The translations under genes and the position numbers were made by a program. From Calliopum simillimum (taxonomy: Eukaryota; Arthropoda; Insecta; Diptera; Lauxaniidae), in assembly GCA_951812925.1 (NCBI GenBank), contig OX638372.1, forward strand, positions 38,314,245 to 38,378,244: DNA of 64,000 nucleotides, in the 5' to 3' direction. The notes below the pieces were generated by a model. That model was not told the origin of the DNA, made no database searches, and saw nothing but the letters and a program-made list of their open reading frames with translations. Positions 48,441 through 64,000 of this stretch are shown piece by piece; the first letter of the stretch is position 1; every line of letters starts with the position of its first letter.

Positions 48441-50062
48441 CAATATTCAGTGATGCCAAGTTCACTTTTTTTGAAATTCCCGGTCAAAAAAACTTGTCAA
48501 GTTCTTGTCATTGTATCAGAAATGTATATCAAAATGATATCAAAAATGTATCAGCCGCTGATATCCATTTTTTGTTTATCATTTTGATATATTTTTGATA
48601 TCATTGAAAAACATGTCAATTTTGTATCAGAAATGTATCAAAAATTTATCAGCCGCTGATATCCATTTTTTGTATATCATTTTGATATATATTATCAGCC
48701 GCTGATATCCATTTTTTGTATATCATTTTGATATATTTTTGATATCATTGAAAAACATGTCAATTTTGTTTCAGAAATGTATATCAGAATGATATCAAAA
48801 ATTTATCAGCCGCTGATATCCTTTTTTTGTATATCATTTTGATATATTTTTGATATCATTGAAAAACGTGTCAATTTTGTATCAGAAATGATATCCATTT
48901 TTTGTATATCATTTTGATATATTTTTGATATCATTGAAAAACATGTCAATTTTGTTTCAGAAATGCATATCAAAATGATATCAAAAATTTATCAGCTGCT
49001 GATATGTCAAATTTAACGCTTCCCGATCAAAAAAACTTGTCAAGTTCTTGTCATTGTATCAGAAATGTATATCAAAATGATATCAAAAATGTATCAGCCG
49101 CTGATATCCATTTTTTGTATATCATTTGGATATATTTCTGATATCATTGAAAAACATGTCAATTTTGTATCAGAAATGTATATCAAAATGATATCAAAAA
49201 TTTATCAGCCGCTGATATCCATTTTTTGTATATCATTTTGATATATTTTTGATATCATTGAAAAACATGTCAATTTTGTATCAGAAATGTATATCAAAAT
49301 GATATCAAAAATTTATCAGCCGCTGATATCCTTTTTTTGTATATCATTTTGATATATTTTTGATATCATTGAAAAACATGTCAATTTTGTATCAGAAATG
49401 TATATCAAAATGATATCAAAAATTTATCAGCCGCTGATATCCATTTTTTGTATATCATTTTGATATATTTTTGATATCATTGAAAAACATGTCAATTTTG
49501 TATCAGAAATGTATATCAAAATGATATCAAAAATTTATCAGCCGCTGATATCCTTTTTTGTATATCATTTTGATATATTTTTGATATCATTGAAAAACAT
49601 GTCAATTTTGTATCAGAAATGTATATCAAAATGATATCAAAAATTTATCAGCTGCTGATATGTCAAATTTAACGCTTCCCGATCAAAAAAACTTGTCAAG
49701 TTCTTGTCATTGTATCAGAAATGTATATCAAAATGATATCAAAAATGTATCAGCCGCTGATATCCATTTTTTGTATATCATTTTGATATATTTTTGATAT
49801 CATTGAAAAACATGTCAATTTTGTATCAGAAATGTATATCAAAATTATATCAAAAATTTATCAGCCGCTGATATCCATTTTTTGTATATCATTTTGATAT
49901 ATTTTTGATATCATTGAAAAACATGTCAATTTTGTATCAGAAATGTATATCAAAATGATATCAAAAATTTATCAGCCGCTGATATCCTTTTTTTGTATAT
50001 CATTTTGATATATTTTTGATATCATTGAAAAACATGTCAATTTTGTATCAGAAATGTATATC
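48441..50062. repeat. Satellite array, about 115-bp unit with higher-order structure
   Basis: Roughly thirteen copies of a unit containing TATCAGCCGCTGATATCC, then TTTTTTGTATATCATTTTGA, then ATTGAAAAACATGTCAATTT. TATCAGCCGCTGATA and the TATATCAAAATGATATC / GATATCATTTTGATATA words make each unit self-complementary. A different spacer, with TTAACGCTTCCCGATCAAAA, appears at about 49,010 and 49,666 (656 bp apart), and a diverged form at about 48,478. This shows a higher-order repeat of several monomers. The left edge (48,413-48,470) is the inverse of 58,930-58,995. Confidence 0.92.
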
Positions 50063-50639
50063 TGCAACGTTTTACAATATATTTATCAATTTTAAGCTTA
50101 CAGTCTTCTTTAATTCCAAAAAAAATAAAATTTTTAAGAGAAGGGTGACAGGTAAGGGGTATATTTCCTCCTTTTAATCCCCCTTGGGACTCACCCTTTC
50201 TTAAAATAAGCCAAGAGCATATTGAATTTAGTAATAAATGATGATTTCTATCAGAAATCATACAAAATTCCGACTCAATATTTTAATTATAAACTAAATT
50301 TTTTAACCTTTGTTTGTTGTTGGATAATTTGGTAGGTCATATAAAATCAAATTGACTTTCAGTCAACTTCGTTATAGTATTGGTTGTGGTGCTGATGGCT
50401 AACGTACGTATCTATCACACAATGCATTGCAATCCACACGAAAGGTTTCCCAGTCAAATTTTTACAAATAGTAAAAACAATTGCTAATTTTTAATATGGT
50501 ACAGTAGAAAATGAAATTAAAAAAAGCCAAAACCGAAAAATTTCTATAACTATGTTTTTTTTACCTATGCATTTTGCCTAATGTAAATCATTATCTGCTC
50601 AAAACAACAAAAATAATAACGTATTTTCGGAGGTATTGA

Positions 50640-50935
50640 TAAGTTAATTTTTTGGTAGGTGTGGCACTGCCCATTTTTCTAGTGCGGATTATTTGTTCTG
50701 ATGGTCTTTTAATATGCACCAAATAATATCTATCTTCGTCAAATATTTTCAGAAACATGATGAATTTTTTTTTTTTTTTGAAGGCGTGGTACCGCCCATT
50801 TGTCCGATGGACATTATTTGTCCTAATGATTCTTACACATTTATCAAATCTCATTTATCTGCGTCAAAGAGTTTCGGTGATATGATTAGTCAATTTTTTG
50901 GGGGGCGTGGCACCGCCCACATTTTTAGTATATAG
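50640..50935. repeat. Degenerate tandem repeat with GGCGTGGCACCGCCCA
   Basis: About three units of about 120 bp, each with G(C/T)GTGG(C/T)AC(C/T)GCCCA, a TTATTTGTCCTGATG-like word and TTTCGGTGATATG-like sequence. Related units, in both orientations, fill the centre of the Transib-like element at 51,313-52,504. 50,063-50,640 shows no gene. Confidence 0.75.
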
Positions 50936-51312
50936 CTTAGCCTTTTTTTGTTCTAGCATAATATAAAAACTTCTTTAAAATCGGTTACTTAGTTTCCGAG
51001 TTAATAAGGGACAAATACACAAACAAACAAAATCTAGTTTTTATTAAGTAGATTTTCGTTTATTCCTCATAACTTGAAACTATAAAAGATAGCGCAAAAT
51101 TTTTAACATTTTTGAAATTAGCGGGGTCAAGTTATTGAAAATTGATACCCATTTTGAAAAAAAATTCGGACCACGCCCCAACTTTGTATGGGAGGTAGGC
51201 GTGTCCGTCGGCTGATTTTTTTCATATTCACAGATTTTTATTATTTTAATGTAAAAAACATCTGTACCAAATCTTAATAGCCTAGCTCTATTATTACTAT
51301 ATATGACCGCCG

Positions 51313-52504
51313 CACTATGGTTTTTTTTGGACTAAAAAGTGCCCACAAAAATAATTCACTACAAGGACCCTTTTTTTTTAAAAAAATCAAATGCAAAATT
51401 AAAGGTTATACATTGAGCTATCTGAAAAGATGCCCGCTTTTTCTAGCATTTGATCCACAAATTAGGGACAGAGGTCGAAATCTCATAAATTTTGAAAAAA
51501 ACGGTTTTTCTGTTTAAAAATGCTAGTCGCATTAAACGCAGGAGTGATATATGAATAAATTTATATGCATTCAATCAAATCAATTAAGATGAAATCAACT
51601 CAAAGTGAAAATGGGCGGTGCCACGCCCCATAAACAAATTCGTCATATTCGTCATATCTCTGAAACTATTGGATGCAGATAAATAAGATTCGGTATATTT
51701 ATAACAGGCACAGAGAGAAATAATATCCACTAAGAAAGTGGGCGGTGCCACGCCCTTCAAATATAAAATTTATCATATCTCCGAAAATATCTGAGCTACA
51801 GTAATGAATTTTGGTATATATATAAAAATTAGTAGGTCAAATAATATTTGCTGAAAAAAAGGGCGGTAACACACCCAACAATGAACATATCCTTATTAAT
51901 TGCCACTCTGTTCTACAGGAAACAAGTTCATTCATGTAGCTCTTCCTATGGGCGTGGCTCCACATATTTTTTCAGCAGACATTATTTGTCTTGATGACTC
52001 TTGTATATAAACCGAATTTCATCCACATGGGTCAAATAGTTTCGAAGATATGGTGTGTTTTATATTTTTGGGGCGTGGCACCGCCCACTTTTCTTATATA
52101 TATTATTTCTCTCTGTGCCTATTACAAACATGCCGAGTCTTATCTATCTGCGACTAATAGTTTCGGAGATATCAGGAATTTGTTTTTGGGGCGTGGCACC
52201 GCCCATTTTTATAATGAGTTAATTTTTTCTTGCTTTATTTCATTGAATGCATAAAAATTTATTCATATATCACTCCTGCGTTTAATGCGACTAGCATTTT
52301 TAAACAGAAAAACCGTTTTTTTCAAAATTTATGAGATTTCGACCTCTGTCCCTAATTTGTGGATCAAATGCTAGAAAAAGCGGGCATCTTTTCAGATAGC
52401 TCAATGTATAACCTTTAATTTTGCATTTGATTTTTTTTTAAAAAAAGGGTCCTTGTAGTGAATTATTTTTGTGGGCACTTTTTAGTCCAAAAAAAACCAT
52501 AGTG
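51313..52504. mobile_element. Transib-like palindrome, CACTATGG ends, CGCCG duplication
   Basis: Left end CACTATGGTTTTTTTTGGAC and right end its inverse, arms matching for about 280 bp (51,313-51,590 and 52,225-52,504). CGCCG precedes it (51,308-51,312) and follows it (52,505-52,509). The termini equal the Transib consensus CACWATGG, and a 5-bp GC-rich duplication is typical of that superfamily. The centre holds GGGCGGTGCCACGCCC repeats in both orientations. No transposase. Just outside, 52,529-52,541 reads CATTGTG then CGGCG, perhaps a remnant end of another such element. Confidence 0.8.
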
Positions 52505-52509
52505 CGCCG

Positions 52510-55421
52510 TTCCATACAAACCCTCCCATTGTGCGGCGGTGAATTGTAAAATACTAAATTCTAAAAGTTTAAAGGATAAAAGATCCTTATGAAAAACACT
52601 AGTTGCGAATAAAATTTAAAGGCGCGAACCGGAGTTTCTGTGAAAATATAGAAAATAATATGAAAGGAATAAAAGATTCCATTTAAAATTTAAAAAGGCC
52701 ATTAATTGTGAAAAATGTGCTAATTAGAGTTGAATAGCAAAAAAAGAAATACACATATCAAAAATTTGATTTTAATTTGAACATTTGGTTCAAAATAGAA
52801 AAAAGTTGAAAAAAAAAACAAAAAAAAAAAAACATATTTGCTGTTTAACGAAAAAAATAAAAAAAAAACTAAACAAAAATTAGTGTGCCAAAAGGACTGT
52901 CCTTTAGTTTAAAAAAATTTGTGGAATAAGGAAATTAAAAGGAGCGAAATTATCAGGATATTCAGGGAAGGATATAAGTAAACAAAAAAAAAAAAAAGAT
53001 AAATAAAGGATCTAAGGTAGGATTTTTGGTTTTTTTATCCATTTATTTTTTTTTAAAGAAAAGTAAAAAAAAAAAGTTAGAGAACCAATGGTGTGCCAAA
53101 GGACAAATATTCGTCCGTGTTGCATTCAAAGGAATAGTTTTTGCGAATTTGTGTTTTTCAGGAATTTTCCTATCAAATAGTTAATTTAAGGAAAACACAA
53201 ATGGCAAAAGTGCTAGAATTGAATGCATTTTATTTGATTAATTTTTGATGAAATAAAAAATTAATAGAATTGTGGTTCTGTGGGACTATCCAAAATCTGC
53301 GTGTCTTTGTCACACTATTGGACCATCTAAAATGGGTGATTTCATGTTGAGGTTCACTCGCCGCGAAATGTGATCCTTTCATAGTAAATTTGAGATATTT
53401 TTATTGTGTAACAAATTACTTAAACGAAGTGAAAAGAATTTGTTTTAATTGCTTAAAATTAGTCTGAAAATGTTAAGCCGGTGTATCCTAAACATGGAAT
53501 CACCCAAAATTTAAATGCAAATTGTCGATCCTTACCGGTTTCGTTTGTTTCATTTTTTTTGTCACAGCGAGTGCGTAAAGAAGTTTCACCGCCGGACGAA
53601 AGGAGCCCAAAAAGATAAGTCCGAAATATCTAGAAAATTACACTCGCAAAGATCCTTTATATTAAATTAAAGAAATAATTTTTTTTGGATATTTATTTGA
53701 AAATCTAAACCAAATAAGTATTTCCGAATAAATTATTTTTTTTAAACCGTTTGGTGTTGTGCCAAAGTTCGCGGTAGGAGTTCAAAACTGAAGAAAATTT
53801 ACGGAAATCTTTAATATGATTGCTGAGGCAGATAGGCAGTAAAAAAATCGTTATTTAAGTTTTTAAATTTTATAAAAATTAATTTGTGTTTTTTTTTTTT
53901 TTTTGCTTAACTTAAAGTTCTGATTTTAAGCAAAAATTATAAAATTTTTTTTTGTTATATTACAAATAGTTTTTTTTCTTTTTCCTTAAATTTTGATATC
54001 AATTTGTAAAACCTCTACAACCGATTTTTTTAAATAAGCGTTTACCTGTCTAAATATTTTTTTTATTCCCCCAATCCTTTAAGAGCTCTTCAGGGAAATT
54101 AGGGTGGCTCAAAAATATGAGTTAAGATATGATTTTCTTTCAGTTAAATACAAATTTAAATATTCGCGTAATTTTGTTTAAAAGTGCCAAGTCACTATGT
54201 GTTGTGAAGGTTAGTAAATGATTCTAGCTTTGATATTTTTTTAAATATTTAAGTGTAGAATTAATTTCGTGATTCGTGTATTTTGTACGAATATTTTGTT
54301 TTTCTAAACGATAGACATATATATAGAAACAAATAAGCCATTAAATTTAATCAAATATTTATGCTTATAAAGGTAAATTCAAACATAGATCGTCAAATTT
54401 GATGTGAATTTCTTTGTCAACATTTATTGTTTATTTTTATATTAAGAAAGCTTTAATCATAATTTATTAAAATTTCTACATATAAAACGAAACTTTTGGT
54501 GCGTTGTCTTTTGGTCCTGTTTTGTCCGTTTTGTTGAAAACAAAATGATCGGTTGATTTTGTTAATTTGAGGGGGTGGAAAAGCGGGCCTGGAGTAATGG
54601 ATAAGTGAAAGTGTGTGTGTGAATGTGTGTGTGAAAGTAAATTTCTATTTCGTTAGTGGGATGGCGGAAGTGACGTCATCATCGGTTGGGTGGGTGCGCT
54701 ACAGGCAACAACAGCAAGCCTGCGACCGTGTGTTCTCGATTTCGGTTAGACGTCTCATATCGTGGTTTTGGTTTGATATATTGGTTCGAGATGTCGGTTC
54801 GATATGTTGGTTCGATTATGTTTATTGCAGTGTTAGTTTTTTTTATTTGATTAATTTTTAGATGCTTTTTTTTCATTTGGTTCTATTAAATTTCGAGTTT
54901 GAGTTTCTTTAAATTTTGAGAAGTTTTAATATGGTTTGCTTTTTGGTTTTGGTTTTGGTTTTTAATTTTGATTTTTTTTTGGTTTAATTTTGGCAATTTT
55001 TTTTTTGTTATAGAATTTTTTTTTTTGTAAGCCGGCTGAACCGGATGTGACGGGTCATTCCTCCCCTGAGGATTTTCATTGAGCTAGTCGATGGTCACAT
55101 TCGGAAGCTCAACATGGCGTTCTAGCCTAAAACTACAGTTGGGTAATAACTTAAAAAAAAACATCTAAAAAAAAGTTGAAAAGGTCGTGCTACACACTTG
55201 AGTGCAATGTATAAGGGCAATTGGTCGTGGAAGACCAAAATCCACGAAAATTGGATAAATCACCATATGGCGAAAAGATTTTTTGTACCGAAGGCAACTG
55301 TTGAGAAAAAGCAAAACTACTCAACAGAAAAAAGTACGACGACCAAAACAACGTCCATTGAGGCTTACTCCAAGAGAAAGTGTCAGTGTTTATTTGTGTA
55401 TTTTTAATTAGAGTCTGTCTA
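52510..55421. other. No gene recognised; A/T homopolymer-rich
   Basis: The word GTGTGCCAAA(A)GGAC recurs at 52,883 and 53,090, and a TTGTGCCAAAG variant at 53,758, so part of this is repetitive. 54,600-54,760 is a less AT-rich patch (TGACGTCATCATCGG at 54,671, with a CRE-like TGACGTCA) that could be a promoter or untranslated exon, but I cannot tie it to a gene. Confidence 0.4.
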
Positions 55422-55843
55422 TTTGGGGGACTCGCATACGCGAAAGCTCAAATTAGCGTTCGCGAAAAAAGCTTTCGGAAAACTTGCGTACGCGAAATCC
55501 AGTGAAGTTCTTTCCCCCGGGGCAGCTTCGTTACGCATGATTAATTTAGCGTGCGCGAAATTCGCGAAAGTAGGGATAAGTGGGCGGCCTGCGGCCGCAG
55601 CTCAGGATTTAAAACTCCCAAAAATCCAACACCGGCTTCGCGGATCAGTCTATAATATATCCAAACTGCGCGCAGCGTACGCAACATTTTTAGCGTGCGC
55701 TGCAACACTAAATTAATCAAGCTCCCCGGGGGAAAGAACTTCTCTAGATTTCGCGTACGTAAGTTTTCCAAAAGCTTTTTTCGCGTACGCTAATTGATTT
55801 CGAGTACGTTACTTGGGCTTTCGCGTACGCGAGTCCCCCCGAA
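55422..55843. mobile_element. CpG-rich palindromic MITE with TA duplication
   Basis: Inverted ends TTTGGGGGACTCGCATACGC and the inverse (…GCGAGTCCCCCCGAA) flanked by TA (55,420-55,421 and 55,844-55,845). The arms repeat CGCGTACGC- and TTTCGCG-type words and CCCCGGG, and the centre contains GCGGCCGC. It is far more GC- and CpG-rich than anything around it. TA flanks suggest a Tc1/mariner-type MITE. Open frames across it reflect the palindrome. Confidence 0.82.
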
Positions 55844-55845
55844 TA

Positions 55846-57205
55846 GCCATTCTCTTTTAATTAAATATTTATGGAATTAACCATGAAATCAACGTTTTAT
55901 GAACACAGTAAATTCAGTCTCAAATATATTAAATACTGTAATTTTTCGACAATAATTGTGATAATCGTTTTTATTTGATTCTGTACATTTTTTTGATGTT
56001 CCAACTTCAATTTAAGTTACTTCGTGACGCTTAAATAAAACTAATTTCTGAGATAAAGCCATCGAAAGATTGGAATATAGATATTGTAAAAACCGGTTTA
56101 AGCTTCTAACTGCTTGATGGATTTTTAAAATATTGGTGTCACATGAAAGGTATTTTTTATATTGTTTGATACAACTCCAATATTATTAAAATCCATTTAG
56201 GAGTTCCCAACTTATACAGGTTTTTCTAAAGGCCATATATGGATCCTCCGATGGATATATCTCGTTAACAAAATCCGAGCGACACTTTCGTTGCTGATGT
56301 AATTTATTCCCACAGCCTTATGTATTTGTAAAGAAAAGCAATCCGACAGGTGTTCATCGCTGATGAAGCGGAAATTTCCATACATATTTCTATGCAAAAT
56401 CGTTGGTATCTTCATCGCGGGTCAACTTCCAAATAATGTCTTGTTATGAAATGCTGAAATTGTGGTACCAGGATCCTTGTGACTTATAGCAATTTGGGTA
56501 GCCCAATTATTCAAGCCCATCAGTAACTTGAACTACGTTGTCGCGATTTTCAATGCATAATTAACTGCTTGGAAGGATTGACCACGGACGAAATTGAACC
56601 TTCCGCTAACGCTGCTCCTTAAAAAATTTGTGTATACAATTCATTTTCATTAACATTCAAAGCTTTTGAGAAAACAAAGTGCAAATGAAAATATATCAAT
56701 ATTATTCAATTAAATGCAATTCAAATTTATTGAGTCTTTTGGTACAACTTAAAAAGTTCATTATGTAAAAAAGTTCAATGTACAGCACATTTGAAAAAAC
56801 TGAGAGCTATAATGTAAGGCACTCTTACTATTAAAGGAAAATACAAATTAGTGACAAATTAGATTAAGTAGAACTCATGCTCAGGGAGTTATAAAACGCT
56901 TGATATGACGAAATGTCTAAAACTTAAAACTAAAAATAACGACTATAACTTAAAGTTAAACTAGAACTTAAAAACTAAAAACAACAAATTATAGTTCAGA
57001 AAAAAAAATCTTAGGAATAAGATAATACGTCTTAAAGCAAACAGCCCATGGGATGAAAATTAAAGCGTTTATTAAAAACCAATCAACCACGATTAAAGCC
57101 ATGTCCTGAATGCTGATAAAAAGGCGGTAGGGCACACACTGAGTCAGTCAGAGGGCTCATCATTTCAATTCCCAATGGGGAAAGGTAATATGAATCGATC
57201 TAGGA
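55846..57205. other. No gene recognised
   Basis: 56,040-56,270 shares phrases with the SWIP-intron palindrome (GATAAAGCCATCGAAAGATTGG; GGAGTTCCCAACTTATA in inverse), so it is probably a degraded relative. The rest is AT-rich without coding signal. Confidence 0.45.
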
Positions 57206-58740
57206 GTTATTATTTTGAGATATATATTTCTTTTATGACATCGTTATCAGAATAAGACATTTTCGTGCAAACTTTTTTGGTTAAGTTAAAGGCGTAAGAC
57301 ATTAAAGGCACAATTTTCGCATCACTATATATAATTTGATTAGAGAACCTCCTTGTTCTAGATTGGAAATTTTTGTTGATACACCATCTCAGAACCTTCC
57401 CCTCAAGAATTTCCAACTCTTTTGCAACAGAAGGAGAAATCGAAAACCAACATGGAAAAGCGTAGAGTAAAATAGGCCTTATCAAGGTTTTATAGAAAAG
57501 TAATTTAGCTTTCATCTGTAAATTTGGATGGCACATATATGCTGAAAGCATATTCGAAATTTTCGCAGCTTTATTTTTGATCAGTAGTGCATGAGTATTA
57601 AATTTAAATAGATTTGAGAATTGTACTCCAAGGTATTTGATATTGGTTTTAATTGGGATACTAAACCCATTAATTGATAGTGAAATTATTGTTTTTTTTT
57701 ACCTTTTCCAGAAGAATTTCTAAAACAAATACATTCAGATTTTGGTAAGTTTAATTTGATACCCCATTTTTTGTAGTATTCCGTTATAAAGTGAATATGA
57801 CTTTTGACAAGCTGTAAGGCATCATAAGGAAAAGGCATGGTTGAATTACGAGCTTCACTTTCCGTTGTAAAAAAAATCGTTGCCGCTAAAGTAAACTTGG
57901 TCCAATTGTTGGTGGAGCAAAATTGAGTCTTGATGTACGTTGTCTGGTGCTGGTGTGGGTGTAGTCGCTGCAGGAGCTAGTGGCACAGCTATTAGTGCAC
58001 TTGGAATATCAAGATGCTGAAAGTAAAGTCGCTGAAGATGACAATAATAGTGCTTGGCGGCATATTTCGCTGGTTTCCGGAAAGTGTTTCCCATCCATTT
58101 CCATTTGCGCAGCTAAATAGAAAACAATAATTAAGGAGTTATTTACGATGATCAACAAAAATCATACGTGCTTTTCTACTTTCCTGAATATTAAAATTCT
58201 AAAAATTTTAGAACCAATTGAATTAAAAATTTTCAAATGACTTCTTCCTTTGTTTTGATTCTAGTCTTTTGACAGATAGGAAGGCAAAATGCAGAGTTCC
58301 ATTTTTTTATTTTGACAGCTTGCCATAACCATTGTTATTGAACCATGAGGAAAAGGAGAATGCGCATACATCAGAGTGTTATCTGCAAAAAGGATAGCAG
58401 TAGGCGGGGATGGGACAGCGTTCCGGATAAAATGGGGAAAGTCGTACATAATTATATTAAATAATTTAGGTCCCAAGATAGAACCTTGTGGAACACCACA
58501 TAAAATGTGGAAAAGTTGTGATTGAAATTGTTTTATTGAAGTGAACAATTTTCTATTTGATAAAAAGCTAAACAAGATTTAAAAATTTCCGGAGGAAAGT
58601 CCAGTTGAATAAATTTAAATAATAAACCCTCAATCCAAACTCTATCGAAAGCCTTCTCAACATCAAGGAAACAGGCCACAGTGCAATTTTGCTCTCTTAG
58701 ATTAAGGGTGACGTCATTATGTAATTTCAAAAGTGCGGTG
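57206..58740 (-). pseudogene. LINE reverse transcriptase remnant, interrupted
   Basis: Minus strand from 58,740 to 58,357 and, after an inserted element, from 57,826 to 57,206. The order is FLDVEKAFDRVWIEGLLFKF, then GVPQGSILGPKLFNI, then ILFADNTLMYAHS, then (after the insert) YYKKWGIKLNLPKSECICF, KYLGVQFS, and LFYKTLIRPILLYAFPCW. These are jockey/I-type RT and thumb motifs. The catalytic FADD box reads FADN, and frame breaks occur near 58,555 and 57,690-57,560, so it is dead. The 5' endonuclease ORF is absent. Confidence 0.85.
57836..58347. mobile_element. 512-bp element with 9-bp duplication inside the LINE
   Basis: Ends CATGGTTGAATTAC and the inverse of CATGGTTCAATAAC. AGGAAAAGG occurs at 57,827-57,835 and 58,348-58,356, an exact 9-bp target duplication within LINE coding sequence, so the edges are firm. 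A 9-bp duplication fits the Mutator-like superfamily. Relatives of its right half are at 47,735-47,825. The GC-richer stretch 57,880-58,095 has an open minus-strand frame I do not recognise. Confidence 0.85.

Positions 58741-64000
<5,260 letters not shown>

Noticed and set aside
48441..50062. CRISPR-like array
   Set aside because: Repeats are contiguous 115-bp satellite units without unique spacers, in an animal genome.
54613..54861. Frame starting after a GTGTGTGTG run as a gene
   Set aside because: No domain or conserved motif; the less AT-rich patch could be an untranslated exon or promoter but nothing confirms it.
55423..55771. Frames of 76-97 residues on both strands
   Set aside because: They mirror each other through the CpG-rich palindrome; no protein family is visible.

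Overview
The window is AT-rich, intron-bearing animal DNA from an insect, most likely a schizophoran fly. All three intact genes have clear Drosophila counterparts (SWIP/WASHC4, small wing/PLC-gamma, Usp7) and short GT-AG introns. The intergenic DNA is packed with MITEs, fold-back elements and LINE scraps. A tephritid-type genome is plausible, but the species cannot be fixed from the sequence.

Layout. 1-9.2 kb is repeat-rich: an outer fold-back repeat holds a 3.7-kb hAT transposon, which itself holds two further elements, followed by a LINE fragment. 9.2-16.1 kb has a frameshifted PDI-like pseudogene (minus), a 1.6-kb Transib-like palindrome whose end is exactly CACAGTG, a two-exon polyglutamine gene (plus), and a small C2H2 zinc-finger gene split by a Harbinger-type MITE. 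16.9-20.1 kb is the most unusual part. At least five pieces of unrelated housekeeping genes (RNase Z, a gamma-tubulin-complex-like gene, PLC-gamma, Integrator subunit 4, Cand1) lie head to tail, all on the minus strand, some with introns, all broken. Next to them a Harbinger-like element (20.7-21.6 kb) carries a broken NDUFA13/GRIM-19 copy.

25.2-34.7 kb holds a complete nine-exon SWIP (WASHC4) gene on the plus strand. 43.5-36.6 kb holds a complete four-exon small wing (PLC-gamma) gene on the minus strand. The two are convergent, and a 1.6-2.0-kb direct segmental duplication lies upstream of each. 48.5-50.1 kb is a satellite array with higher-order structure. 50.6-52.5 kb has a second Transib-like palindrome (CACTATGG ends, CGCCG target duplication). 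55-59 kb holds a CpG-rich palindromic MITE and a LINE reverse transcriptase interrupted by an element with a 9-bp target duplication. From 59.6 kb to the window end runs Usp7 (plus, two exons seen, open at the right edge).

The three intact genes do not form a pathway: SWIP serves endosomal actin, small wing receptor tyrosine kinase signalling, and Usp7 deubiquitination. The theme of the rest is transposon traffic and gene-fragment capture, including a 352-bp piece of small wing that matches its 24-kb-distant source with no difference I could find. All coordinates and matches were read by eye; no search was run.
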